The position numbers and the translations under genes are program-made. DNA of 64,000 nt, taken from contig JADLSH010000273.1 in NCBI GenBank assembly GCA_016169945.1, positions 2,151,001 through 2,215,000 of the forward strand, written 5' to 3'. The notes under the pieces were generated by a model, which worked only from the letters and a program-made list of their open reading frames with translations, searched no databases and was not told where the DNA came from. Source of the DNA: Trachythela sp. YZ-2020 (taxonomy: Eukaryota; Cnidaria; Anthozoa; Malacalcyonacea; Clavulariidae). Numbering within the stretch: position 1 is the first letter of the stretch; every line of letters starts with the position of its first letter. Below, in pieces: positions 9,375 to 21,734 of the stretch.

Positions 9375-9640
9375 TATAAAAAATCATACTAATATAAAGA
9401 ATCTCAGTTTTAATTATCAATATAAATATTATGTCAGACTTGTAAAATACTTTGTAAATAGAACATTTTTTATAATAAATTTCATATATATTCACCTGTA
9501 ATATAAAAAATCATACTAATATAAAGAATCTCAGTTTTAATTATCAATATAAATATTCTGTAATATTATGTCAGACTTGTAAAATACTTTTTAAATAGAA
9601 CATTTTTTATAATAAATTTCATATATATTCACCTGTAAAT
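9375..9640. repeat. 127-bp tandem duplication in the 3' UTR of the transposase gene
   Basis: The words aaaaatcatactaatataaa and gtcagacttgtaaaatactt occur twice, with period 127 bp. Arm B has the same doubling at about 16545-16806, so it predates the arm duplication. Several AATAAA-type words lie inside and could be polyadenylation signals. Confidence 0.8.
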
Positions 9641-9786
9641 CGATTCTGTAAGGTTTATTTCACAAAAAAAAACCTTTCGGGTCTTTACACGATGTTTTTA
9701 GAATAGAAATAGAAACATGAAAGAAATAAAAAAGTATAAAAATCGTACATTTTTACAAATTATTGTTGCCCCAGAGTTCCTTGCGA

Positions 9787-9902
9787 AATAGTCGTACTCA
9801 GTCTGCAGCGCGGTATAATATAGTCGTACTCAGTCTCCAGCGCAATAAAATCCAAGATGGCGGCGCTGGTGCCAAGACAAGCAGCTAAATCGTGACTTGG
9901 CG
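9787..9902. repeat. Inner end of arm A with a reversed terminal segment
   Basis: A doubled agtcgtactcagtct block leads into the TIR inner part (ccaagatggcggcgctggtg). Then, at 9877-9900, the outermost terminal motif (acaagcagctaaatcgtgac) appears in the opposite orientation to what a normal right terminus would show. Arm B's inner end at 16299 lacks that segment. Confidence 0.65.
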
Positions 9903-10677
9903 CCAGTGAACTCAATTTGAGCTATCTGGAACGATAACTGGGGATAAAAAAGTGAAGCCAAAACAAAAACGAATTAAAATGTCCACGAATGCCACGCCAT
10001 CATCAAACGCCATCGTCAAACGTCATCATCTACGTCACAGAAGCCCAGTTTCCCGCGCGGTTTATTTGTATGGAAAGTTATTTTTATAAAAAACTTTGTA
10101 TTTATAATTATATTGATGAAAATTTCCAAGGATACGAAGTACTACACGTGTTGTTTTTAGCGCTGAAGTCTTGAATAATCAAGGTAAGATTTTGATTGTT
10201 TTGACATATAAAAAAGCAGCTGTACATTTATTCCAATCAATATTATTCAAATCGATTGTAAGCTGTGACATTGAACGCAACAGCCTCACACGACGGCCGA
10301 CGCACGTGAATACTGAATAGAGTCACACGAAAGGAAATAAATCTTTTGGAGAGTTTATATTTAAAGGTGGCAGACCACACTTATCAAATAGATAAGCAAA
10401 TATTTAAGTTAGATCGCTCCAGAAAAAGGGCCCAAAACAATATCAAGTCAACAACACAAACTACATTAGAATATGTCAATATGCGGAAGTAGTCTTTGTA
10501 TATTTTATTATACAGTACTATAAATTATTAAGGGTGGATTGTGGATCATTAGAAATCTAGGGAGAGGTGTGTGAAAAATTTGTGGGCATGAATTTTATTT
10601 CTTTGTTTTGCTTGCACAAATTATTTTTTCTTGATCATATCTTTAATCCCCCCTCCCTTGATTTCTGATGGTCCACC
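9903..10677. other. Spacer DNA of the composite element
   Basis: The first 160 bp (cagtgaactcaat, ctatctggaacgataact, gtgaagcc) shows broken similarity to the inner flank of arm B near 16100-16298. The rest, to 10677, is AT-rich with no supported feature. Confidence 0.4.
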
Positions 10678-11008
10678 CCACTGATCTAATAGTAGACTTG
10701 ATAGAGCTTCTATAGGTATCAAAAGTGAAGCCGGATGTTACCCTTTGGTCCCTGGAAGAAGGAAGTAAAATTTCAAACAATTTTGATGATCAAAATTGGA
10801 ATACTAAATGAGTAATTTCATTTATTATTCACATTTTAATCTCACAATTGTTTAATTCTCATTTATTATTCCAATTTTGATCCTCAAAATTGTTTACCAT
10901 ATTCGTTTTTGAAATTTTACTTCCTTCTTCCGGGGACCAAACGGGTAACATCCGGCTTCACTTTTGATACCTATAGAAGCTCTATCCAGTCTACTATTAG
11001 ATCAGTGG
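10678..11008. mobile_element. Long-hairpin MITE
   Basis: The left arm cactgatctaatagtagact...tcaaaagtgaagccggatgt pairs almost perfectly with the right arm ending agtctactattagatcagtg. Arms are about 130 bp with a 60-70-bp AT-rich loop. No ORF. Nested in the spacer between the MULE arms. Confidence 0.75.
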
Positions 11009-11565
11009 TCCACCACTATTAAAGTTAAATAAGTTTATAACATTAAATAGTTATTACAAAATTGCAATTTATATCAAAGATCAACTATGACTTAATTGTT
11101 CCATGTCACTCGAATTAGTACAATATTATGTCATAGTATCAAATAAATGCTGTCCAACAGTCGAGAAGGTTTTAAGTGTTCAGGTATTTTTTCAGTCATA
11201 TGATACATTCACTGTACATTTCTATTTAGTAATTTCCATTTCTATTATAATAATTCATTTGTTTCAATCTACTATTGAACATTGATGCACATGTTAATGT
11301 TAAACTTCAAACCAAAGCTCTTAATTAATTGCATGGTTATTGTTTTTCATAAACTGGAAAATTTGCATTTACAGTACTGTAATATACATATACAGGATGT
11401 ACTGCATAAAAAAGTGAATTATAAATTAGAATCATTTCATATAATTTCTATTGCAGAGAAAATTAACCTTAATATGTGCTATCAGTATAAAATTCCAAGT
11501 GATTCATACTTTGCTTGTTGCAGCTAGCACACAGCTTAATATGCATGTATTGTACAGTACCGATG
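11009..11565. other. AT-rich spacer, nothing recognised
   Basis: Lies downstream of the P-element reading frame on the minus strand. Short plus-strand frames are AT-rich and lack domain signatures. It may hold the P-element 3' end, but no terminal inverted repeat could be assigned. Confidence 0.35.
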
Positions 11566-11568
11566 CTA

Positions 11569-14282
11569 CTGGTTGTTGAATAATATCATCTTTGTTAAGT
11601 GATGCCTTTGACTAGGTTTTCCAAAGTTTACCACTGTCTCACAGTAATGTTTTCCGTAGGTGGATAATCTAATGGTGAGGTATGAGTCGGCAACACACTT
11701 CAACAACCAAAGTCGATGGTCTTCTTCGAGCAATGGTTCATTCCTGGACGCTTCATGTGGTGGAGGAAGTGAACTGGTTGCAACTTGCCCAAAATGTTGA
11801 CACGTTTCCATGATCATCTTTGTCTTGCTGATGTTGTCTTGCTACCGTCAAATGACCATTGTTAATGAAATGGATGAAAGGAGTTTCTCAGCAGCAGCAG
11901 GTTTTTGTAATCATGTTCTGAGTGTGTTGGTACAATGGTAGGTGGACCTGTTAGATCAGCAATGCAGGAGCGACATTTCACTTGCTTCACCAGTTTTGAG
12001 GTTACAAATCCACTGATGTATTGCAATATGTTTACTACAAATTCTGAGTGTGGGTTTGATGTTGACAACTTATTTACCATTTATCTCAAGTGATGGTCTG
12101 TTTGTTGTTGTTTCTCTACCTCTTGTGCACTCTCTTCGACTAATGGTGATGCATGTTTTTTTGTGCGAAATATGGGTATCACCACATGATCATCAAACAC
12201 TTGACAATTGCCATTAGTTGATGCTTTCACAGCATTACCAAGGAGCATTCTTCGCAAGAAATACTTGAGTTGAAGAGAATTAGGATTGTTATTCCATCCA
12301 CCTTTTGCTCTTATGCACGAGAACAGCGGCTCAATGTGATCTTGTGAAAATTTGTATGTTAACACATACTTAAAGGGGGTTTCCTCTGTGGTCAGCATTC
12401 TCTTGACCATTTCAAGTGTGGACTTGATAGTGACAACAAACCCGAGAACAAATGTTCGTCTAGGATGCTTCAGTAGGCATACTCCCTCAAGAGATTTTAG
12501 ACTCAGCAGGTACTTGGCAGTTTTTTCTAGGGTAGCTTGCCATCCATGCATATTGGGTAGACTCAGTGGTTTCTTGAAATCTTTCCCATGTGGATTTCTT
12601 GTGTTAAGCAAATCAAATAGCCTGTCGATAGTTCGTATGAACATTATTGTGGCTTCGCTGTCTCGGAACTCTGGCTGCTTCTGAACAATGTTCAAGAAAT
12701 CAATGGCATCTGCAACTGAACCACTGAGCGTTTGGGCTGCCAGTCTCACATTCATCTTGTGCTTTTGGAACTCGTCATGGTTGTTGGTCAATTTATTCCC
12801 GAACTTTTATTTCCTTCTTGCTCCTGAACTAGATGGAGACTGTCGAGAAATTTCCATTGTATCTTCTCACCATCTGCTGTGCAAATTGTGCCAAGAAATG
12901 CCAGGGCATTTCTCGCCAGCTTTAACATATGGCAGGCATCCAGCACAGCAAGCACATCTTCCCCTGTTACAGGATGATTGAACTTTGGAGAAATGGTTTC
13001 GTAGGTATTGCCAAATACACAGCCAAGCATGCGGAAGGTGCTGATGTTGGTTGACGTCCCGTCTGATGTAACACACCACACTTTCAGACCAGCAGCAGCT
13101 GCCTTTGTTAGGGCGATTTTAATGAGGGATGCTTGGATAGCTGCAGACGTTTTATCTGTTAGGAAATACCCAATAGGTTGCTTCCAGTGGCTTCTTAATC
13201 CAACCAATAAGAAGACCAGAGCTTCAGAGGCAATAATCTGAGGTTATTTAGCTTCTAATGGACCATAATCCACAAATCCACTGTACTTCTTGTTGGCACA
13301 TTCCCAAAGCACTTGTTTGCGTATGGCCATTGCATCGAGGACCAAGCAGCAATCTTTTTTGTCAGCATTTGATTTAACTTCTTCTTTTAGGATGTTAAAT
13401 GACTCACCGAGAAATCCTGGTTCACACCTTATATTGCTTGCCCACTTTCGAATTAGAGATGGATGAGGGAGTGGCATGACTGATCTCACATATTCATAGG
13501 CTTTCGGAGAGTAAAAGTTTAATGTAAGTGCAAACTCTTTAACAGAATTGTTGTATCTTCTGCTTGTCGAAGGCCCTTTCGAATTTCTTGTCATATTCTT
13601 TGCTATTGACAACTTTAAACCATCAAAATGTCTGTGGAGTTGCTCTTCCTCAGATTCTTTGATGAGTGATTTTTTTTTCAATGCACTGATAATTTTTTTA
13701 ATTGATTTTATTGAAGAGTTTTTTCTTCTCAGCTTCTGATGTAATGACTTTATCTTTCTTTAAAATTTCTTTTTCTTTCTTAGCCAGAACATTTTCGATA
13801 TTATGATTCGTAGATGGCATTGGTGGTGAGGAATCATCAGTGGTGGTTATATTTACTTCACTAGGAGCTGTGGCATGGTATTCATCAGACATTATCATTG
13901 GTGGTGAGGAATCATCAGTGGTTATATTTACTTCACCAGGAGCTGTGAAATTGTATTCATCAGACATTATCATTGGTGGTGAGGAATCATCAGTGGTTGT
14001 TATATTTACTTCACCAGGGGCTGTGGCATGGTATTCATCAGACATTATCATTGGTGGTCAGGAATTTACAGATGTAGATTCATGGAAAACTGAAGGAATT
14101 GCATTACATTTTAACTGGCAACTTATAGTTTGCTGTTGGATAACAAAATCTGTTTGCAAAAAATGTTTGCTGCAAATGCGGCTAAACTGACTGGCTCTCC
14201 ATATATTTCCTTGAACATCATATTTTTTTATCACATTTTCCCATTTTGCCAGTGCTGCAGAATTCTTCAATGGAAACCTAGT
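11569..14282 (-). pseudogene. P-element (THAP9-like) transposase relic in the spacer
   Basis: On the minus strand, in order: the C2-H part of a THAP zinc finger (FPLKNSAALAKWENVIKK, ICSKHF) after an acceptor at 14283; three acidic 25-26-residue repeats; a Lys/Glu-rich coiled-coil-like stretch; then the RNase-H-like core with VLDAM (first Asp), HWKQPIGYFLTDKT, VTSDGTSTN (second Asp), and FSQDHIEPLFSCIR with GGWNNNP, the P-element/THAP9 signature. The tail ends HHLTKMILFNNQ. Breaks: a frame change near 13690, TAA at 13244, a frame change near 12797, TAA at 12081 and one near 11862. The first THAP exon (CxxC) was not found. Confidence 0.85.
13822..14053 (-). repeat. Three 75-78-bp coding repeats in the P-element
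   Basis: Units of 78, 75 and 78 bp encode PPMIMSDEYHATAPGEVNIT-like acidic repeats between the THAP domain and the coiled coil. All length changes are multiples of three, so the expansion kept the frame. Confidence 0.85.
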
Positions 14283-16030
14283 GAATGTTTATGAATTATG
14301 TTAAAATTGAGCATTATTAAAGAGGATGCTTCAGACCACATTGAAAACAAAAAAATAATAGATGTAATACAAATTCCCAAATTTTAGTATTTTTGCATAA
14401 ACATTTGTTCTAATCCATATACTGTATGAAGTAAATTGACAATTTGGTAAACAGCTTTAACAATTAACCACCATGTTGCTATACAACACTCTGGAGAAGT
14501 CACTAATAGTTTTTAAAATAATATTTTATACCCAAATGTTATAAGAAGTAAATTTTTTACTCTTTTTAATGCCAGACAATTTTACTCATCAAGGTAGAGT
14601 GCTGCGGCTCAATGGGTTATATTTTTATAATGGTGTATAATATTTAATATGTAGTACTTTAATATTCAGAATATATGCCTGTTTGGGGTTTTGACTTGGC
14701 ATGACTTTGGGATATCATAGGATGTATATTACTATAGTTAACACAAATTTGACATTTTCAATGTTAAAATAAATTCTCATTTTCTTGGATTCATGGTAAC
14801 CATCCAACCCATGAACACAGCCATACTCTTAGTACAGAGGCAGAACATGTGGGTGTTTTGCTGCTCCCCCCCCCCTAAAAAATAAGCTATTTGGGTCTTA
14901 TACTCCCCCAAAACAGTGCCTGTGTACAATATTGCTGGGCTATTAAATACAAACGTCTTTTTTGGTGGGCAAATGCCTGATTCACTAGTTTGGCCAAATT
15001 TTATTTGTATACAGCAATCATACCCAAGAATGGATTTGAAAAAGCTATGTCTATGGAAGTATTTGCTGCAATATACCTTGATTATTTTAAACATAAATTT
15101 ATCGAAAACTATTACAATGCTGTTCATAAACTACAGTACTGTAGCTCAAATACAATCTTACAATTTAATTTATCATTGTATAATAACATTCCCATCAAGA
15201 CTGATTTAATAAGTAAACTTTTAAAATACAGTATTTATCATTTCAACAAATTACAAATATTATTTCATTAAATATATAAAATACTGTAATATAAAGCTTT
15301 AATAATAAGCGTACAGTGTATCCTTTCTGCGGTATAGTACTGTAGTTTAATACAAAGTCTCTTTATACTATAAAATGTTCGTAATCCCATATAAAGATAA
15401 TCAATTATTGAGAATTGAAATGTTCTTCCTCGAGAGCTTTCAAAATAATACAGAAAATTTAACATCTTTCGCTGCCAGTTTTGTTATATCTTGTCACACA
15501 ATAACACAAATCAATAAGAAATTTAATGCATAAAGTGGCCTGTACGAGCTCGGGCATAAAGTTTATAAATGCAAGGAGCTGTCCGATCTGCATATTTCCT
15601 GTTTCCCAATCGCCATGTTTAATTTATGCTCCGGATTAAAGGCGCGGATTTGAGCGGGCTTTTTAATTTGTTCAAAACAAACAGATTTAATTATAAAACC
15701 AAATTAAGACTAAATTGATATCATCGATCTAAGTTTTAGTCTCAATCTACCATCGGCAAACACGCAAATAACTTTAGGATTCTGCGAAAAATTGATGAAA
15801 AGAAAGCTAAATTTACTTACCTGTGAAATGATATTTTTTCGCGACAATTTTTCTTTCTGTATTGTTTGCTTTTGCACCCAGGTGCGACGCAATATATCGG
15901 CATTTTTAAGACGTATTTACCTAAAAAGCAGCTATAGCCAGTATAGGAGTAACACTTTTTTTAGTTTTTTCGTGAAATTTGATGCATTGAGGGCCATTGA
16001 GTTCGCTAAAATTGACCTGCGCAACCCATA
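14283..16030. other. Spacer upstream of the P-element, little recognised
   Basis: AT-rich. A degraded piggyBac-like MITE half lies at about 14575-14625 (cagacaattttactcatc, caatgggtta). A C-run is at 14868-14876. The missing first THAP exon should lie here but no CxxC-bearing frame could be supported. Open frames up to about 116 codons look incidental. Confidence 0.35.
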
Positions 16031-16054
16031 TTGAGTTCACTGGCGCAACCGGGC

Positions 16055-16175
16055 TGAAAAATGATGGCGTATAGGAGACTGAAACTGACGTCCAGAACCG
16101 CGCAACAAAAATAGGGGACTGAAACTGACGTCCAGAACCGCGCAACGATGATGGCGTATAGGGGACTGAAACTGA
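16055..16175. repeat. Short subterminal tandem repeat beside arm B
   Basis: The word ggactgaaactgacgt, with cagaaccgcgcaac and gatggcgtatagg, recurs three times at roughly 45-bp spacing. Arrays of subterminal repeats are typical of MULE and foldback ends and could be transposase-binding sites; that role is inference. Confidence 0.55.
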
Positions 16176-16298
16176 CGTACGATAACGAATTGATGGCGAC
16201 GACGATGGCGTTGTGGCCTGACGCCAGAGGTCAAGGCTTCACTTTTTTCCGTACGAAATGACTGAAGTTATCGTTCCAGATAGATATATATTGATTTC

Positions 16299-16405
16299 AC
16301 TGCTTGGCACCAGCGCCGCCATCTTGGATTTTATTGCGCTGGAGACTGAGTACGACTATATTATACCGCGCTGCAGACTGAGTACGACTATTTCGCAAGG
16401 AACTC
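16299..16405. repeat. Inner end of arm B
   Basis: Mirror image of 9787-9876: cttggcaccagcgccgccat, then the doubled gagactgagtacgactat block. The outermost terminal motif is missing, and the flanking tgatttcactg does not match the target duplication at the outer end. Confidence 0.65.
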
Positions 16406-16806
16406 TGGGGCAACAATAATTTGTAAAAATGTACGATTTTTATCCTTTTTTATTTCTTTCATGTTTCTATTTCTATTCTAAAAACATCGTGTAAAGACCC
16501 GAAAGGTTTTTTTTTGTGAAATAAACCTTACAGAATCGATTTACAGGTGAATATATATGAAATTTATTATAAAAAATGTTCTATTTAAAAAGTATTTTAC
16601 AAGTCTGACATAATATTACAGAATATTTATATTGATAATTAAAACTGAGATTCTTTATATTAGTATGATTTTTTATATTACAGGTGAATATATATGAAAT
16701 TTATTATAAAAAATGTTCTATTTACAAAGTATTTTACAAGTCTGACATAATATTTATATTGATAATTAAAACTGAGATTCTTTATATTAGTATGATTTTT
16801 TATAGG

Positions 16807-17346
16807 TCATTCTTCTATTTTTGATCCATCGTCATTGTTTAGGTTTTCACAACTTTGGCAAAACCATTCATCATCTTCGTCTTTGATCTTGGCACATTCC
16901 CTACAAGTGAAGTTCACAATAAGAAGAAAAATTAACAACAGTTTTGTATAACTTTTATATAAAGCTAGACTGTAAGCTGACATACCAATGGTGCCAGGTG
17001 GAGCAGAAATCACACATTATCATATTCCCCAATTTGGCATATCCACAAGTGCTGCACATCCACTCATCTCGCAATCGTTTCACTATGAAAAACAAACAGC
17101 AGGTTAAGTACTGCATCAACTTTGGGATAAACATTTCGCCTATAATGTACATACCTGAGGTCGTTACTTTCTTCCAGGCATTTTCATCCAGATACGGCTT
17201 GATGTGTGTGAGGATATAGCCAAGTGCTTCAGCTGGTGGGTGATCTTCATCCAGTCGAATTTCATTTGATGTTACCAACTTTTTTCGTGAAATAGCTTTT
17301 TTAATTTCATTTTTGGCGAGACCAAAACCTTCAAGTTGTTCGCTAA
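16807..17346 (-). pseudogene. Exons 5-7, arm B: PHD finger
   Basis: Same three exons and the same splice phases as arm A. All eight zinc ligands are retained; one residue differs (DDEWFCQSC against DDEGFCQSC). The intron at 17083-17154 has a small indel relative to arm A. Confidence 0.7.
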
Positions 17347-17430
17347 CTAAATTTATACAAACAGAAATACATCAGTCTAATAATACGTATAACCTTTTAA
17401 ATGCTCAACCCCACCATTCAACTGACTTAC

Positions 17431-19601
17431 TATTTTTATCGACTGTGAACAGAGATGAAAGATCCTCTTGGGTTGGCTTCGCAAACCGCACATTGCTTGT
17501 TCGTTTTCTTTTTTTCTTCGTTGATGTAAATTTGCGTTGTTTTTCAGTGTATTTGTTTCCAGGAGAATTTGTTACCAATTTCAATGGTGACAAACATTTT
17601 TGTCTTTTCATTGACATAAACAAGTGTTTAGCAGCAGTTACCTTTTTGTTCAAGACAATGAGGGCCTCATTGTTCTCGCAATCAAATAGCTGGTCAACGA
17701 GTGTCAAAAGCTGCCTCTTGGTGGCTTCTTTCAGTGCTACATTATCTTGCGTTACTTTAGTTTTCTTTTGAATCAGAGATGCAACTAACTGTAGTTCTCT
17801 AGCTTTATAATCCGTATTGGTGACAGCAGTCTCAGCTGTACTGCAATCACCTGTGTCATTTGTTTCATCTTCCAGTTTCTTTGCCGACAAGTATGTTTGC
17901 AGTAGATGAATGTGTTTACAGATGATATTGTTTATAAGACCATCAGTACAATCACATATAAATTGGTGAACACAAATGTTACACTCTGCACACCTTATTT
18001 GACAGGTGTTGTCCATGCAGTAATTTGCTTGTTTCAGTACTGTATAGATTATATCACTCTTGCTACTTGGTATTTTCCATCTGAGATCACCATCTTCTTT
18101 AACAATGTCAATGCTCATTCCTCTACTCTTATTGTGTCGATCATTAATAATCCTTGCTTTAAATGTTGGTTTGCCCATTGTTAGCTTGATGGCTCTATCA
18201 AATGACTTATCTCTGATAAATTTCATCAAACTTATCAAGCAGTGGTCTACTCTCCTGTTCGCTTTGCCATTCAGATAGCAATTTTTAAACACGCGATGAA
18301 ATGCCTCAACTATCATATTTGTATTGATACCCATCCCTTTTCGGTACCAATAGCCCCAATATTCACTTCTTCCGTGCCATTCACTTTGAAAATAATTCGC
18401 AAATTCTGGGCTCAATGCTGGAAGCTGCTCGCTGCTCGCAAAGCTGCAACATATATTGTTTAAAAGTTTCCACTTCAGTTTGCTGCAAGACAGTCCTTAG
18501 CATTTTATAAATCTCAGCAGCCACTACAGTGTCTTTCACTTTGTTTCTGAGTTCTAGTTGCCATGCACGATCAACATGCCATGTGCAATAGAGTCGTCTA
18601 GGGCTTCCACCCATCACTGCCAGCCAGGCATTATAAAATTGACTGGCTAGATCAGACATTAGCCAATGTGGTTCCAGCACACCACAGTTCTTTTTTACCA
18701 TGTCAAAAAATACAGACATGTGTGTAATATCTTCATGATTGGACAGGCACCATGCAATGGGGATACCTGTCCCAAACTCATCCAAAACAACAAGAGATGT
18801 CAAAAGGAAGTCATACCCTGTTGTGCCATGGGTTGCATCGATGCATACTCCTTTATTGGCAAATTTTTCTGCCATCATTTTTTGGAATGGGTTTTGGATA
18901 ACAAGTACAAAATCATCTTGAGTTAAATTAAGATGGTCTGGAGCAGCATCTCCTTGAAATTTCGCAAAAAGAATAGGGTTGCTATCATTAGTGGTCCATT
19001 CATGCACCCACGCCCGTACACTGACTTGGTCATCAGGGTGCCGTCGAGTGTCACTTACCCCAAATGATGATTTAATGTGGTTTAAATCTTTTTTTTTCAA
19101 CTATATGATGTCGCTTAAACTCCTGGTCTGAATGATTCATGGCTTCCTCTCTGATGTCATTTAATATTTTCTCTCTACTAACACCTTGCTGTAGATGTGC
19201 AGCAATTTCCTCTCTTTTTCCCTTGGTGAGCCATGTATGCTGCACATCCTTTTCATGTCCGTGATGGGTGTAACATATCTCTGCCAATACACTGCCATCG
19301 CTATTCGTTGTCACTTTAATGCCAGCAGTGCAATTTTCTTGGATTTTACAACTTCCTGAAATAAAACAGTAAAAACTATTGTGCAGTCTTATAATAATTA
19401 TCAAAATCTTAACAAATTGATCCCTTGGTTTTACAGAACAACATGTACCATGTGACTTAGTCCGTCTTTTCCCAATTCTTTTTGGGACATAAACACCACC
19501 TCGATTACACCGGAAGTGTTGTACATTAGGTGTTGGTTTATTCTTTTTGCTAAAAGTGCATATATTTTCTTCTTCGATTCTATCTTTCCATTGCTCAAAT
19601 T
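17431..19601 (-). pseudogene. Exons 3-4, arm B: zinc module, DDE core and SWIM finger
   Basis: The DDE core runs uninterrupted from SFGVSDTRRHPDDQ through CIDATHG, HWLMSDLASQ and CTWHVDRAWQ, and the second part from SPEFANYFQSEWHGR through NMIVEAFHRVFKNCYLNG, SWIM and the Lys-rich tail. The two parts are separated only by the 7-bp duplication shared with arm A. This arm lacks the TAG and the single-base changes found in arm A, so it is the better template for the catalytic core. Confidence 0.8.
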
Positions 19602-19631
19602 CTAGAAAGGTAGAAGATTTAAAATTATTAT

Positions 19632-19724
19632 TTAACCATTAACACGCAATGCGCAACTTTAGTATTTACTCTGTCTAACCCCAGACGATTTTACTCGTCA
19701 GTGGTAGAGCAGTGGTTAATGGAT
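19632..19724. mobile_element. piggyBac-like MITE, arm B copy
   Basis: Orthologous to 6446-6549 by position in the gene. The core and the proposed splice donor (complement of ttac at 19691-19694) are unchanged. Confidence 0.65.
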
Positions 19725-21734
19725 TAGACATATACTCGCCTGTCATGTTGTCCAGCAACACTGTTTCGGTTTGGAATACCACTGCATGCTTTCTCCCCAG
19801 ATGTTCTCGTAGGTCTCTGATTTTACTGCATTTAAAACCACAGTTATGGCAAATACAATTTCCAGTAAGTTCTTCTGTTGCAGATGGGTGGTGCTTCTGA
19901 ATGTGGCGCCTCAACGAAAACATTCTGGAATACACTTCATTACACAAAGAGCATACATATTGTTTCTTCTTTTCTGTGCTCTCTTTTGTTTTTGAATCAG
20001 TCTGAGAAGGTGTGACCACGGGGGAAGCTGGGATAGAGGGCTTGACCACAGGGGGTGATGAGGTAGATGGCTTGACGACAGGGGGTGATGAGGTACAGGG
20101 CTTGACGACAGGGGGTGATGAGGTAGAGGGCTTGACCACAGGGGGTGATGAGGTAGAGGGCTTCACGACGGGGTGATGAGGTGAGGGCTTCACGACGGGG
20201 AAGCTGGGATAGAGGGCTTGACCACAGGGGTGATGAGGTAGGGCTTGACCACAGGGGTGATGAGGTAGAGGGCTTGACGACAGGGGTGATGAGGTACAGG
20301 GCCTGACCACAGGTGGTGATGAGGTAGAGGGCTTCACGACGGGGGGTGATGAGGTAGAGGGCTTCACGACGGGGGAAGCTGGGATAGAGGGCTTGACCAC
20401 AGGGGGTGATGAGGTAGAGGGCTTGACCACAGGGGGTGATGAGGTAGAGGGCTTCACGACGGGGGGTGATGAGGTAGAGGGCTTCACGACGGGGGAAGTT
20501 GGGATAGAAGGCTTGACCACAGGGGGTGATGAGGTAGAGGGCTTGACAACGGGGGGAGCTGGGATAGAGGGCTTGACCACAGGATCCTTTGTTATTTTAG
20601 GAATTACATTATCTTCACTTAAATTGCCATTGTCATTTTTAGTGGCTGAGGAAACAGATTGTCGCAGTTTGTACCAGAATTGTGGGATGATATACAGTGG
20701 ATTTACACGATTGCTTGCAATCCAACATCCAAGGACAAGTCGAAGATATTTGCTGTATCTAGTGGGATTGCTCAGATATATCGGTGGGAAATCTTTGGCT
20801 AGCTGATTATATACCGAGGTGATATCTTTGAATAACTCATTGTTGTAACAAGAAATTGCAGCCATGACCATGACAACAACACCACATATGCTGCCACATC
20901 TCTGCAAGGGGTAATGTTTTGCACACTTGTGATTACACTTGTGTCCTCCTGTGCTGGGGCATTTGCTGTTGGGGTCATGTGCACTTGTGAAGAAGTAATT
21001 GACAACATCATCTTCAATATCAACAGCTTTGATATACGTATTCACTTGGGAAAGGAGACTGTCCGGGACTTGCCAACCCAAGGAATCAGCATAAACAATT
21101 CGCTTTTCAGCCAAGTTAATGTGGCACAAGCTCCAATGGTGGCCAAGATGCATGTCATTGCCAATGTAAGTTTTACCTCTTTGGTCCTTTCCAACATTTA
21201 TGGCAAAACATGATCAGATGATACCCAACGGTCTGCACACAATGTGGACAATTAATCAGAAGACAAACCAAATGAATTGGAGACCTCATCGTATTGTTTG
21301 CAATACAGGAACTGCTGAAAATCTGCTATGAGAGAGGCTGATGGATATTCAACAACTGGCTCTGGTTTGTTGTATGGTCGTGCAAACCATGTGACTTCTT
21401 CCTCAACAGCTGCTTGGATGCGTCTCATTGTATGGAATCTTGTTAGTTGATTTAGGCCATCGATATTAAGCCGGCCTTTTGATGTCTCCATGTACTTGAA
21501 CTGGTTGGTGCATATCTGATCAATTGATTTTCTCCATGCACGAAGTTGACTATCAGAAGGTATGGAGGCTAAGTGGTGAAGATCTAGAACTTCTTGCTGA
21601 TGCTGGTAGCATTTCACTTGTTTGGCATGCCAACTTTCAACATTTGGGAGCAAACATTCATATGCAAAACCTCGACTGAATCGTTGAATTGTGGATGGTG
21701 CCAACTTCTTGGGATTTCTTTTGAGAAAAGATAC
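19695..21734 (-). pseudogene. Exon 2, arm B: Ulp1-like protease, shortened repeats and C2H2 fingers
   Basis: His-His-Trp, YADSLGW, PLQRCGSICGV and both C2H2 fingers are all preserved, so the protease active site itself is intact. The N-terminal quarter is cut off by a TAA and a 133-bp deletion that removes residues between WVSSDH and CFAINVG. The decapeptide array (20017-20582) is about 300 bp shorter than in arm A and contains single-base losses that shift frame (SSPLPHHPCGQALP) and then restore it. Confidence 0.8.

Noticed and set aside
3487..9902. Arm A and arm B as two independent insertions
   Set aside because: Neither inner end has a match to the outer 9-bp flank, and lesions, a MITE and a UTR duplication are shared; one composite insertion explains more.
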